NCBI GenBank assembly: GCA_014773175.1 | Contig: VXCM01001272.1 | Coordinates: forward strand, 49,747-113,746 | Reading direction: 5' to 3' | Origin: Lucifuga dentata | Lineage: Eukaryota; Chordata; Actinopteri; Ophidiiformes; Bythitidae | DNA length: 64,000 nucleotides | Shown here: one piece after another, positions 36,888 through 48,741 of the stretch | Numbering within the stretch: position 1 is the stretch's first letter | Layout: the number at the start of each line of letters is the position of its first letter | Program-made: the position numbers and the translations under genes | Notes under the pieces: generated by a model | Databases searched by the model: none | What the model saw: the letters and a program-made list of their open reading frames with translations, nothing else | What the model was told of the DNA's origin: nothing

Positions 36888-38282
36888 GGGGATGGGGGTT
36901 GCACTGCATGCATTTGTGTGTTTACTAGAGCATTAAAATATGATGGAGGAAGAGGATGGTGTGAGAGGGTGGGGTAGTGTGTGTGTGTCTAAATATGCAT
37001 GATGCTGTTAGAGCAGACAGGCTGACACTAGCGGTTAGGATTCTCTCTCATCTGAGTTTAAATAGATACAACTGTACTAGGGCTGTGCCTTTTGACACAG
37101 CTACACAGACATACAGCAGAAACAGATGTTAAGATACACACACAAATACACACACCCACAGAGGTACTTGAGAATGAGGTCAAGAAGTTAGTGTTGAACT
37201 GAAGAGAGAATCAATAGAGCTCTGAGAGGCTGTGCACCTCTGCCCCCCCNGCCCCCCCCCCTCATTATTTCCTCTATCCTCTCATAATCCATACAGCAGC
37301 CATTACAATATTTTTTTTTAAAGCCCCTGAACATATGAAAATGTTTAAGGCACATTAATATAAGTGTGTGTATACTCAAACTGTACTATATATTCTCTGC
37401 TGTGTGACATAGCTGTCAGCAATCATGTAAATGTGTATGTCTGGACATGTCCTGTGGGCTGTGTTCATTCCACTGTGGGAGCTCTATGGCTGTGACTCAC
37501 CTCCAGCTCACTGGCACCCTGCTGGCATCGCCTGGATGTGATAGGCAGATGAAAAGAGAACAAGGGCATGACAGAGCGACAAGGAGAGGAGATGCAGAGA
37601 GAACATGTAAAGGACAAAATGCTTTCTTCCCTGGCTGGTAGTGTCTCATTTTTTTCTCATTAGGGAACTCATCTGAGCTCAGAGGATAAAAGGAGGACTG
37701 ATACCCAGCATTTCTCTCCCTCTCACCACATCTCTTTTCTTTCTCCCATTGAACACGTGCCATCTAATTAATTACACCCTACCATCGCATTGCTACGACA
37801 ACCGCTGCTGGCTAATTAACAGCACGCCTCAATCATGACCCCACTTCAAGGGTTCTGGATGTGTTTGTGTGTCTGTATGTGTGCAGGCGAGAAAGAGAGA
37901 TGGAGGAGGAGGAGGAGTGTATGTGAGATATACCGGGGGAATGAAAGAAAGAAGCAGCAGGAGAGGGAACAAATGGATGACACACACAGCTAAGCCATGA
38001 CAACAAGTGGTGAGAAGAGCAAAGGTAAAAAGGAATCCAGAAATGAGGAGATGAACACTTTGATGTGACACACAGATGCTAGAGAGAAAAGAAGAGAGAG
38101 AGAGAGCCTTCCCTTCATGCCCAGCTGGACTCTATCAGCCAGGCTGGAGCCAGGGGACTGGTGGGGCGTCCCAGCAAAGGGGTGTCTCACCCCAGACACG
38201 TCACTCTCAATCCCCTCTGAGCCTTCCTGAGCCTGGCCAGACCCCAGTGCTGCTGCACTAGGCTCCATGGCTGTCTCTGCCC

Positions 38283-38284
<2 letters not shown>
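36885..38284. other. Non-coding stretch
   Basis: An N lies in C tracts at 37250. 37745-37830 combines CACGTG, TAATTAATTA and an X-box-like TTGCTACGACAACC, which suggests an enhancer-like element. No exon supported. Confidence 0.4.

Positions 38285-38342
<58 letters not shown>
38285..38342. repeat. (CA)n microsatellite
   Basis: 29 uninterrupted CA units. Confidence 0.97.
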
Positions 38343-38347
<5 letters not shown>

Positions 38348-38478
38348 ACTCAGGCTAATGGTATCAGAGAGAAAAATGAAGCAAGGCAGAGCCGACAAAA
38401 ATACACATCGGCTGTACAAGCTGAAAAGCACGTACACCACATGTAACATCCTCATGGTTAAATTGGGAGAGAAATGCA

Positions 38479-38501
38479 TAGAGAGAGAGAGAGAGAGAGA
38501 T
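38479..38501. repeat. (GA)n microsatellite
   Basis: Eleven GA units. Confidence 0.9.
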
Positions 38502-38643
38502 ACAGGGAGACAGTGAGATAGACAATTTGTTTAGTGTGTATGATTGCATTAGTGGTAGGGTCATATTATTCTTCACCCACGTCACACCAGAGACTGAAGC
38601 TCAGTGGAGCAATTATATCATTAATATTGTTTGACTGGACCTA

Positions 38644-38644
<1 letters not shown>

Positions 38645-38676
<32 letters not shown>
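38645..38676. repeat. (CA)n microsatellite
   Basis: Sixteen CA units. Confidence 0.95.
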
Positions 38677-38677
<1 letters not shown>

Positions 38678-40243
38678 TTTGGTGAGACACAAGAACATAC
38701 AAGACAGAATGATTCAACATATCATGATAGAAAAAATGAGCCCTACACATGAAATGCACACAAACACACACTTTTCCCTTACACTCACACACACATTTCC
38801 TGTGTATCTATAAAACAGCTTAGGTCATGAGGACATGGATGTGTTGGAAGAGAAGAAGAGGTAAAAAGGTGGAAGAAAAGAAGGACATCAGAGGAAGTAA
38901 GACCATATAAGACAACAGGAAACTGTAGTTAAATCAAGTCAAGATGAAGAGAACAATATCACACTAACAGTGCTCCTTGACTTTAAAATTGCAAGTGTTT
39001 CTGTTGTTGTTTTCTGTTTAACCAACCAAAAAGTACAATAAGAAGATATTGATCAGATCAAATAATAATAAACTAATGTTATTGACACTGGAAGTAACTA
39101 AGTAACTGATTACCTTTAAAATACTATAAAAATGTAATTGTGAGTGAAGACTTAATGGTGAGGAAATTTCTCAATGTAGTTTGCAGCTCAAGATATGCCA
39201 ATTCTTCTGCTGCAGGTGACTTGTGGTATCATCAAACGTAGGATCAGGAAGGTTAAATTTGGTCATTTCAAGAATTTCTCATCAGGAAGCTGCTAATCTT
39301 TATACTAGTGGTTGTTAACAATTAATATTTTGCAGCTTTGCTTAGAAAAAAATACAATCTTTTGCAAACTTTTAATGTAATATTATATACTGTAGCTGCA
39401 GAAAAGGGGATCAATGTTACATTTCTATCTTTAAAGATTAATTCTAGATTGAAATAAAATATCTCAAATATTTATGATTACAAGGTTTATAATGCAATAA
39501 TGTACACCGGTGATCAGAAACAAAATGACAACCACTAGATTAGGATAAATAGAAAATGTAGAACAGAGAGATAGAGTGAGAGTGAAACAGAATGTTCCAG
39601 TAATGGGCCAATAGAAGAGCAGAGAGGCCATGTTCACTGTCAGCCATTAACACGGCCAGGACTAAATTATTCACTGCATTCTGTCACCTTACACAGGCAA
39701 GGGCTAACTCAGTCTAAAGAGGGCTGCACATGCGTGTGCGTGTGTGTGAATGTACGAGTGCATGTGTGTGCATGTATGTGAGCAGTGGCTTCTAGGAAGA
39801 TGGCAATAGAGGATTCTGTCAAAGGAGAAGAAGGAGCTCAGTATTGCCATCCTGTGGTTAGAGTACGTAAGATACCGTATATATGCCACCCCTGTAAGAA
39901 CACACAATCACACATACTCACAAACACACAAAAATGCACACTGCAAGAAATGAAAAAGTGTAATAAGAACATGGCTTCAAATGATTAAAAAAAAACATGC
40001 ATGCAAATACTCTGTAACCTTTTGCTGCCCTTTGAATGCAATAAACAGCAACGGCAACAGCACGTGCACGTGTGCCCACACACAAGCATATAAAAAGTCT
40101 TAAACAACAGAGAGAACCAGAAAACTGATGTGTGCAGAGGAAGTTGGATTCCATGCAGCCTGCTGGTTTACCGTGGAACAGGAGAGGCTGGTTAGCAGGA
40201 GCAGCTGGGCAAACAATACAACCTCACCTGGAGTCATTTACAT
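38677..40243. other. Unique AT-rich non-coding stretch
   Basis: 38820-39700 is AT-rich unique sequence. 39710-40090 has scattered GT and CA units. No gene recognised. Confidence 0.5.
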
Positions 40244-40296
<53 letters not shown>

Positions 40297-40314
40297 GTGT
40301 GTGTGTGTGTGTGT
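40244..40314. repeat. (GT)n microsatellite
   Basis: About 35 GT units with one GC interruption, among the longest arrays in the window. Confidence 0.97.
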
Positions 40315-40384
40315 TTGCATGTGCGGTTGTTACACTGAGAGTCTTTTGCTGCTGCTCTTCTTTATCATGTCTCTGAAACTGCCG

Positions 40385-40865
40385 TTGGCAAGGAAACCAG
40401 AGACTGAGTGTGTGACATGAGAGAAGTCAAGGAGCAGTTTCGAGTAAGAGCAAGACAAAATGGGGAAGAAAAGGCAGACAAATGAGAGAGGAAAAATAAA
40501 AGCCAAAGATCTTGGAAGAGAGTGGCAGGGGGTGAGTGGGAAGGTGAACAATGATGGGGGATGGTTGGAGAGAAATGGAGGAGAGAGTTAACAGAGAGAA
40601 GGCAAAGAGCATGTGACAGTGTGACCCATGCCTCCCGCTGACAAGCTTTATTACAGTCCCACCTGCAGCGAGAGACAGCAAAAAGCACTTAGCATCAGCC
40701 AAGTCTCCTGACAATGGAGGACAGATAGGAGGCAGGGAAAGGAAAAAGGAGCAAGGCATCAGAGTGTGGAAGTAGTGAAGAGCCACGGATGGAGGAAGAT
40801 ATAAAGGGATGGAGGAAATGGGGAAGGAGAGGAGATAAACAGAGATACAAATACACACATACAAC
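40385..40865. other. Purine-biased stretch
   Basis: The + strand is strongly enriched in A and G for almost 500 bases. Long hydrophobic, Ser/Pro/Leu-rich frames on the minus strand are the direct result and are not genes. Unique sequence without features continues to 41455. Confidence 0.6.
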
Positions 40866-41455
40866 AAAGCTTGTAGGCAGGAGTGTACAGATAAAGGGGC
40901 TTAATCCAGCTTGAACATTTTTCCCCTAGTGTACAGCATATCTGAGGTCAAAGGTGAAAGCATAGGGGTTTCAAACTGTGATCACTTTTTTACTAACTAC
41001 TGCTGAAACATCTCTGTAACCTGACCTCACTTCTCTGCTCTCAACTTTAACCTCACACTGGGTGGTCTGATCACAACCTAAATATAACTTCCCCTTGGTA
41101 TCTCAAAATTAGAATTCCACATGCCACATTGCACAAAGCTGAATTATATATAATAATATAGCTTTAATAATGTATCATACACTTGGATCTTTTTTGTTGC
41201 CATCGTTTTGTGCTGCTCATGCATGTGAAAAGAAAAAGTTAAAGGGACAAAACGAAAAGTGGTTCCGAATGATGACAGCTTGCATCTATTAGCAGTCCAG
41301 CCAGCTGATGTGTCTCTTGATGCACTATGACCAAGTAATGATGTGCTTCGCTGGCTGTGAATCCATAGGTCTCTCCCTGAGTCTACTCTTTCTGGCTCCC
41401 AGGCTGGATGGAAAACCACAGTCACTAAATCAAACTTATCCAGAGGGGAGAAGAC

Positions 41456-41510
41456 AGAGAGTACAAGGAGAGGGGGGAGTGTGGGGGNNNNNNNNNNNNN
41501 GGGGAGGGGT
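41456..41510. other. 13-base N gap in G-rich sequence
   Basis: Ns at 41488-41500 are flanked by GAGGGGGGAGTGTGGGGG and GGGGAGGGG. This is the only multi-N gap. The flanks could form a G-quadruplex, which often blocks sequencing. Confidence 0.9.
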
Positions 41511-41636
41511 TAACAGCCTGTTTCTCAGCCTCTCAGAGAGAGGAATGTGTTGGAAAGAGTACAAATCAACCAGGAATGACTGCACAATAAGGTCAGTGTG
41601 ACCGGAGGAGAATCCTAACTCAAATGCTAGACACGT

Positions 41637-41638
<2 letters not shown>

Positions 41639-41672
<34 letters not shown>
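41639..41672. repeat. (CA)n microsatellite
   Basis: About 17 CA units. Confidence 0.95.
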
Positions 41673-41676
<4 letters not shown>

Positions 41677-42402
41677 AGCAAACACATTAAACACACACTT
41701 GCATACACAGTGAGCGATTGAGTCGGGGCATAACCCCATGCCTACCCTGTGAGTGGCTAATAACCATGGCAAAGGGCCAAACCCACTGTCTCCTGACTAA
41801 TTCCGCCATGCCTGCCAGTACTGGCGCCATAGTGCAACACACAACTCTGTTACTGAAAAATTCTGTGATCATTACATTACTGAATTTTACTCAAATAGAC
41901 TGATGAAAAAAACAGCTACACACACACACACACACCATCAAACCCACTTGCCCCTGAAGAAAGATGGAACAAACAGACTATGTGAATGCTGTGAATGAAT
42001 ATCTGTTTGCATAGACTCCCCCCCCCCCTTNCCCCCCCTTACACAAACACACCTCTACCCCACTCTGCTGGGCTGGAAAAAGAGGGCAGTGAGGTGGCGC
42101 TCTGCCAAGCGAAGCACTGCCGAGAGACTCCCTATACTCTGGTCTCCAGTGGCATTTTAATCACACATACACATACAAATCTCACATACACAAACACACA
42201 ATTCCATCTGCTGTGCTTCATGGGAGCAGTGGCAAGCTTGTCACTGTCATTAGAAGTTAGCCCATCCTGCTGCCATCTAAATAAGGGGGGGGGNCGTCAT
42301 TTCTCAGTTCGGTATGCCTTCAGAACACACATTTTTTCCTCACATTTTCTTTCTCCATTCTCCCCATGCTTTCCCCACCTCCTAATACACCATTCCTGTA
42401 TT

Positions 42403-42458
42403 AGGGGATGAGAGGAGCAGTGCACAGAAAGAATAGTGCACTACTCCTCTCATCCCCT
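42403..42458 (-). ncRNA. Candidate pre-miRNA-like hairpin
   Basis: Arms 42403-42425 and 42436-42458 (23 bases each) are reverse complements except at one position, with a 10-base loop (42426-42435). In a plus-strand transcript the odd position is a C-A mismatch. In a minus-strand transcript it becomes a G-U wobble, so the stem is fully paired over 23 bp, and the probable exon at 46189 is also on the minus strand. Each arm is miRNA-length. Against a miRNA: the stem is shorter than a usual ~33-bp pri-miRNA stem, and the near-perfect pairing also fits a recent inverted duplication. I do not recognise either arm as a known miRNA. A smaller overlapping hairpin (CCTAATAC/GTATTAGG) lies just to the left. 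Confidence 0.4.
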
Positions 42459-42579
42459 GCTCCTTTCCTCCATCTACTGTTTTGTCCTCTGGAGATGAGA
42501 TGGGAAGAATGGTAGCTGTAATCAATCGCTCATGGACAGGCTGTTCCTTTCCTCATTTAATGTGTGCGAGTGAGTGTGT

Positions 42580-42605
42580 GCATTGTGTGTGTGTGTGTGT
42601 GTGTG
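42580..42605. repeat. (GT)n microsatellite
   Basis: Thirteen GT units. Confidence 0.92.
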
Positions 42606-44240
42606 CAGATGCAAGTGTGTGTCTGTGCTCTTGTAGCTTGTTTGACAACTGAACCTGACTGCTGTCTTCTCTGTGCAGTGTTTGTTAACCACAGCAGCTA
42701 CAGCAACATCTCTGACATCGATCCTCTTCCCCAACAAATGCATTACCCGATACTGTGAATTAGCTCCCTCTGTGGCCCCCCACCACAACCACCATCATCA
42801 AGTCACAACACCCCTATCTTCTGTGGAGCTCCATGCCCCACAGTGGGTAACTGTAATTGTCCTGATCTGGCCAACTGCCAAGCAGAGAAGACTGCCACAT
42901 CCAACTGTGTTGTTGCAATCAAACACTCTTACAGCTCACCTCCTAACAAATGGATCATCCGTATTCATAATACTCACACCAAGAGACACAAACATGTGCG
43001 CAAACATACATGATCTAAATATATTTGCAGAACAGAGAAAAATGAGGGCAGAAGACTGGAATGAAATTAGGTAGATGACAGGAAGCTGAAAAGTAGATGT
43101 GTAATCTTTACGAGAACAGAATAAAGGTTAAGGGAGGCAAAATGCTCTGAAGAGAGGGTGAAAGAGATTGATGAAGAGAATAATAATAACACAAAGAACA
43201 TTATAATTTCCTCACCATATATTCTGTCCTTTATTTTGGTCCTGTATCTCTCTCTCTCTCTCCATCAGATATCTGGTCAGACAGTAGAGCAGGGAGGCTC
43301 TGCTTGGTTTAGCACCACTAATAATGATGTACTGACTGTGTATATGTTGATGCATGTGAAGAGTTCAATGAAAGCGTTCACACACACACACAGGTTTAAC
43401 ACAGGTTTAACATATTGTGATATGTCCAGATGTACAGTAACATCCTACCCAATCTGACCTGTTTCNACACAGGTTTAACATATTGTGATATGTCCAGATG
43501 TACAGTAACATCCTACCCAATCTGACCTGTTTCCTGCCTGATAGGAGTCTAATGGGCTGAGAAATGAGAATTTCTTTTCTCCTATTTGAAACATTTTATG
43601 TAAAATTGTCATTATCCATGTTTCCCTTTCTCTCTCACATGCATTGACATATACAAATACAACACACACACACACAATCAACACCACAAGTGTGGCTCTT
43701 CGCTTTCTTTTTGTCTCTCTCTCTGCTTGTGTGTATCACTAAAACACAGCTAACAAACTAGCATTGTGACTATTAACACACATCTCACACACACAATTAA
43801 AAAGGAGCAGAGGAGAGTCTACAGCAACAACTGTCTCACATGAGCCGCCTCTCCCCTGACTTTATTCTGGCTGTTACACGGGGGCCTGTTTAATGATTTA
43901 AACACAACAGTCTTCAGATCATGACCGATTATTGCACTTCTGCACTTTAGTCAGTGTGAACACCACAAGCGTGTCTTGTGTCACGTTTCTAGCCTGAGTG
44001 GAGGAAATGGGCCGTTTCATATCAGAGTGAGCAACAGTGGCACACGCATGATGGAAAGCACTTAAATAACTCATGAATACTCTGTACTCAACCCACACTA
44101 GACCACTGGGTGGGGGGTGGGAGTTAATGCTCTGTGTGTATGTGCTTCTAAACATGAGCTGGTTGAATGTGGTGGCCCGTTTTGTCATGACTGTATTACC
44201 AAGAACGAGTGGATGTGTTGTGGAAATGTGTGCTAGTGTG
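42606..44240. other. Non-coding stretch
   Basis: Unique sequence apart from the duplicated segment at 43399-43533. No exon supported. Confidence 0.5.
43399..43533. repeat. 67-bp direct duplication around a single N (assembly artefact)
   Basis: Copy 43399-43465, N at 43466, copy 43467-43533, identical. A short natural repeat of CAGGTTTAACA also precedes the first copy. Confidence 0.9.
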
Positions 44241-44269
44241 GATGTGTGTGTGTGTGTGTGTGTGTGCGC
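44241..44269. repeat. (GT)n microsatellite
   Basis: About 13 GT units. Confidence 0.92.
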
Positions 44270-44399
44270 ATGTGTATGTGGGTTCAGCTGTAAAGAGAGC
44301 TTGAGATGAGTTTGTAAAAATGACATGGGGAGCCCTCATGGCTAAACAGAAATAGCCTTAGAGAAAAGACAGAGAAAGGTCTAAGCAAGCTGTAAGTTA

Positions 44400-44402
<3 letters not shown>

Positions 44403-44449
<47 letters not shown>
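44403..44449. repeat. (GA)n microsatellite
   Basis: About 23 GA units. Confidence 0.96.
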
Positions 44450-44453
<4 letters not shown>

Positions 44454-45287
44454 CAGCCATTGAAAAGGCAGTCTATGTACACTGATAAGAGGAGACAGAA
44501 GCACTTTCCACTAAACACAGAGTCCAAAACCCACTGTAGTAATGGCCTCCCTCGGGGCATTCTCCTACATATATACATGCATGTGTCACTTAGTTTTTCT
44601 GCGTCCATATCTGTTTCATAATGGCATCTGCCACCTCATTTCACAGTCTCACATCATGGCTACAATTCACACTTTAACCATAATTACAAACAACTCCACT
44701 ACACATTCATCTGGCTAAACAGCATAAAAGATTAACAAGTGATTACAAAAACCAATCTATTCTTCTGGATGGCAGCAGAGGGAAGACATGAATAACAACT
44801 GCCTGTTCAAATGTCTGTAGTTCCCAAACTGGTTTGCCTGCACTACAATTAAGGCAAAAATGTGAGTAAAATGGATAAAATTAATATGGTTCCATGATTT
44901 GCTGAATATACATGACAAGCTGTTTAGTCATGATATGAGGGGAGGTGCACCTAGAGAGGAAATCTACATAATCTAGGTCTATTACTTAAAATTAACTAAT
45001 GTCAATTTATGCTGATTTCAGTGTAGTTATGGTGTTCACATTACATTTATAAAAATATCAATTTCTTGCCTTAATCCGAGTATAACTGAAGTTTCTCCAT
45101 GCATGTAAATGTACTGACTGACAGGGAAAATCAGCAATGTGTATCGTGTGAACACTTCTCTACCGTATGCTGTGTACATTATGTTAATGTATGCATGTTT
45201 GACATGCAGGTTAGGTGAAATGGAAATTCAGAATTGTTCGTATATGTAAATGTGAGCATGAATGAGTCAGTTTTTCTCTAGAAGCAG
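44450..45287. other. Unique AT-rich non-coding stretch
   Basis: No repeat, RNA or exon recognised. Confidence 0.5.
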
Positions 45288-45396
45288 CCCTGTGATGACC
45301 TATCCAGGGTGTACCTGGCCGCTCACCAGTGACTGCAGGGATAGGCTCCAGCTCCCTGTGACCCTGCACAGGATAAGCAGGTATAGAGAATGGAGA
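45288..45396 (+). mobile_element. L2-type LINE (or LINE-dependent SINE) 3' tail
   Basis: The segment carries the recurrent fish 3'-end motif series CTGTGATGACCTATCCAGGG, TGACTGCAGGGATAGGCTCC, GACCCTGCACAGGATAAGCA and a TATAGAGAATGGA terminus. This tail is shared by L2-clade LINEs and SINEs mobilised by them. No LINE coding sequence is attached upstream, so it is a 5'-truncated copy. Divergence from the consensus I recall suggests an old insertion. Confidence 0.7.
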
Positions 45397-45798
45397 GGAG
45401 GACAGCATTGTTGTTTGATTAAGGGCAGTTGTTCTTAAACAATACAGTCAAAGGCAGTGAAGAGATCAGATTTCATAGATATTTGCAAAACAAACTATAT
45501 GGAAATCATTATTATCCCCTCTGGTCTCACACAACAGCATTACAGCTGATGGTGAGAATGCTACAAGCAGGAAGAAAGGGTTAAGATAGTTTGGGTAAGA
45601 GGGTGGTACTTTTTTGGTACATACTTTACATAGACAAGGTGGTGGATGAGCAGGCAGGTGAATATTCGGTTGAAGTGTTACAAAAGGATAAAAATATGAC
45701 AGCAGAAGCTGGCTAAATGATGGCTAAACCAGAAAGAAAGTCTTTCTCACTGTGGTAGCCACACAGTATTATTATATTTTAGAGTAAGACAGAGGAAA

Positions 45799-45960
45799 TT
45801 AAAAGGGACATATTGTGCTTTTTGATATTTTTCCAAATTTTGCTATTGTAATATAGTGGAAAGCATGTGTTGAAAATTGAGGAGCATGCCTAAAGAACTG
45901 CATCTGCTAATACAAACTCGGTGTCCCGCACTGCCATGAAAGCACTGTTTTTGTTTAGTG
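45799..45960. mobile_element. Kolobok-like MITE end fragment
   Basis: TTAAAAGGGACATATTGTGC followed by a T-rich run resembles the ends of TTAA-flanked Kolobok-type elements common in fish. I did not find the matching inverted end downstream, so the copy looks truncated. The boundary at 45960 is approximate. Confidence 0.4.
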
Positions 45961-46188
45961 CTTTCTGAAACTACATAAAACATGACTCATAAATGAACCT
46001 GAAGGCAAGAGCAACAGCTTACAGAGAGAGAGGTGTAAAAAAAACAGAGATTAAATAAAAAAAGGAGTAAAAAGCTGCAAAAAGGAGTAGATTGTACAAA
46101 CTGACAGGTAGAATGCATAAAAAATAAAAAAATACTGAATAGGGTCTGATGCCTGTTTGAAGAATTCCACTTGGAGATCAATACTCAC

Positions 46189-46351
46189 TGGAAAGTGGGC
46201 GTTCAGCTTTTTCTGGTTCCAAGCTGACTGGGCGAGAAGGGGCGCTGTCAGCTGCAGGTTGCAAGGGTCCTGAATCACTGACAGATATCAGACAGGCACC
46301 AGAGTCCACCTCCTTACTCCCTCCAGCCGTGCCCTCAATCACAGTACAACC
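46189..46351 (-). CDS. Probable internal coding exon of an unidentified gene
   Basis: On the minus strand a pyrimidine-rich acceptor (TTTGTGTCTTTCAG) precedes 46351. The exon is 163 bp and is followed by a strong donor (CCA|GTGAGTAT, 46188-46183). Exactly one frame is open throughout: 54 codons starting at a codon boundary plus one extra base, giving phase 0 in and phase 1 out. The other two frames stop within five codons. The peptide begins GCTVIEGTAGGSKEVDSGAC and ends EPEKAERPLS. It is rich in Ser, Pro, Glu and Gly, as in a disordered linker. The exon is GC-richer than its surroundings. I do not recognise the protein. The next exons must lie outside the window or be unrecognised here, so the flanks would be large introns. 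Confidence 0.55.
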
Positions 46352-48092
46352 CTGAAAGACACAAAGACATCATTAAAATACTTAATGGCTAATGTACAAG
46401 GGACAAAGGCATGATCTCTGCATTTTACGATGTCAACTGTAAGACAGAGGTGAAGGTTAATTTTCACTGAATCAATACACTGACTTCAGTAAGTCTCATA
46501 GACTGTGGACAATCACTAACAACACCAGACATACGTAGCTGCTGATTTTACAAAACACCTACAGTAAAAGGTACTCAGAAAATGCTTCAAAACAAAATGT
46601 CCCACCATCTATCTGGAGTACAACAGAAACGGTGACACAATAATCAACTCTAAACACTAAGTGAAGCTGACTGTGCAAATATAGCAATTAACTGCTGATC
46701 TAGCCTGACATCAGTGGAACCATTTTTAGCTGCTGTCACTGATCTCATATTTCGGCTATAAAAAGACAACGTAAAAGGGATGCAGCACTGGGTGAAAAGT
46801 GTCCCATCCCTGAAGTGACAGAGCAGCAAAGCAGACAGAAAGACACAATCAAAGACCGAGAGGGAAAGGGAGTGAGAAAGAGTTTTCCTGACAGCCCAAG
46901 TCTGTTTGGATGTGCTTTCCTCTGCTCCTCTCCATCCACAGCTGAAACAGAAAGAGGGATGAGCCTTCAGGAGAGACAGGCTGAACATGAAAAGCAGAGG
47001 GTGGCTGTCAGAGAGAGAGAGAGAGAGGGAGAGAGAGGAGTGAGGGAGAGCTTAAAAGGGGCTGTGATGGCTCCCTCCATTGACGAGTAGCAGAGAGACA
47101 GACAGGGGAGGTGCAGAGCATCTTAAGACAAAAAGGCACCCTGGGTTTATGAAATATACATGGCTCTCTGCTGGAGACAGAGACACAGAACGACAGAGCA
47201 GATGAGGGCCCTGAAGACTGACGAGACACCACCACTCCTCATAAATACACATTACTAAAAATAAAACTCAGGCACATTCCTAATGACCTCTCATGAGGAC
47301 CCAGAGGGGAAGCAGTTAGTGTGTGTTTTTTTTCTAAATTTATTTATTAAGAAGTGTGTGTCAGTGTGTGCATTTTCTTACATTCATATGCAGGTGTTTT
47401 TGAGCATCAAAGAGCCTCAATGCTTCCTCAAAAAGTTACAGACTGAAATGATTAAAAACCACAACAGTGGCTGTGACACAAAACCAGACAAGTGTTTTGG
47501 CTGTTGGCCTAATGTAAATCCACCTGCTAGTCAGGAGAGTTTGTTTGAAAGCTTTAACTGCCTCTCTCAGACCTGCCCATCTGCCCTCTCTTCAACTCCA
47601 GACAGCTGCCTCCACCACACCATCAGTTAAAAACCATTTAAATAGACCTCACTTAACAATAAACTCACCCTTTGTTCAGGATAATGATCCACCTCTCCCA
47701 CACCTCTCAATAATGGCTATACCTCCTAGGTATTAGGATTCCCATGTAAATGTTTGAGTGTGCATATGAAGAGAGTGGGAAAGGTTAGCAGGAGGTTCCC
47801 TATGAACCTTTCCCTCATAATCACACACATTCCAGTCTGGATCTCCTTGCAGGTCAATAGTCATCTCTAAATTTAGAAATTACCCACATCAAACAAGCCT
47901 AAAGGCCCCATTTACACCTTGCATTAAAATGTGATCTGCATCCAGATATGTGATCATCAACACAAGCAAAAATTCACGTTAATGCAAGATCTACCGGTAT
48001 TTAACTCACACTGTGACTGGATCTTAGCCACATGGTACATGATATCTGCATCTGGAACACAGACAGCAGCAGTCTATGCAAATAAGTTATTA
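46352..48092. other. Non-coding stretch
   Basis: 46640-47240 is purine-rich, with GA units at 47008-47038. The rest is unique. No further minus-strand exon with matching phase was found. Confidence 0.45.
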
Positions 48093-48739
48093 CCGTATAC
48101 AGTATACTCGAGTATAAACCTATCTTGTGATAAGCCAACCCCCCGATTTTCACCTGCAAATTTAGATTTTTAAAGAAACCCGTATATAAGCCAACCCCCT
48201 GATGTTGTTCCATCTATTTATTTGTGTAACAAATTACCTGTTTTTCTGGGTATTGTCATAGTATTCCTGTGGTTTTCTGAAAATAATCCACGTACCGGTA
48301 AACATGATATTTATTTCAGCAGCTGATTGCCATAACTGACATTAGCTGACATTAACTTTTCCAGACTCCTCTTCCTTAGCTGAAATGCCAGACAATTCAT
48401 TCCAGTCCTGCTCTGTGTAACGTACAGTACGTACCGGTATATGAAACAGCACTTTTATAAGGTTGTCTCTGATTGGCTCATTCTTTTGTTTTTGACCAAT
48501 CACAACAGCACTTACTGGCCACTGCAAAATGTGCTGGATAAGATGTTTTGTCAGAAAATATCTCATTCTAAGGTATGATTTAAACTATTTTCCATAGGTA
48601 GTTGTAATGGGTAGTATTTCCACCCCTGGACATTACCTTCTCTGGGATGAAATTTGAATTTCTCATGTATAAGCCGACCCCCTGATTTGCTTTGTGAAAT
48701 TTGGGAATAAAAACTTGGCTTATAATCAAGTATATATGG
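48093..48739. mobile_element. TA-flanked non-autonomous DNA transposon (MITE)
   Basis: The left end reads CCGTATACAGTATACTCGAG. The right end, reverse complemented, reads CCATATATACTTGATTATAA. Both continue into ATAAGCC and a CCAACCCCC or CCGACCCCC motif, so they form a diverged terminal inverted repeat. TA dinucleotides flank both ends (48091-48092 and 48740-48741), as in Tc1/mariner/pogo-type insertions. The left arm contains a perfect 14-bp palindrome (48103-48116). The ATAAGCCRACCCCC motif also occurs internally at about 48186, so the arms contain subrepeats. No transposase frame. Confidence 0.65.
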
Positions 48740-48741
48740 TA

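Noticed and set aside
40427..40867. 146-codon hydrophobic minus-strand frame
   Set aside because: Composition follows directly from a purine-rich + strand, and stops are suppressed by base bias. No family resemblance.
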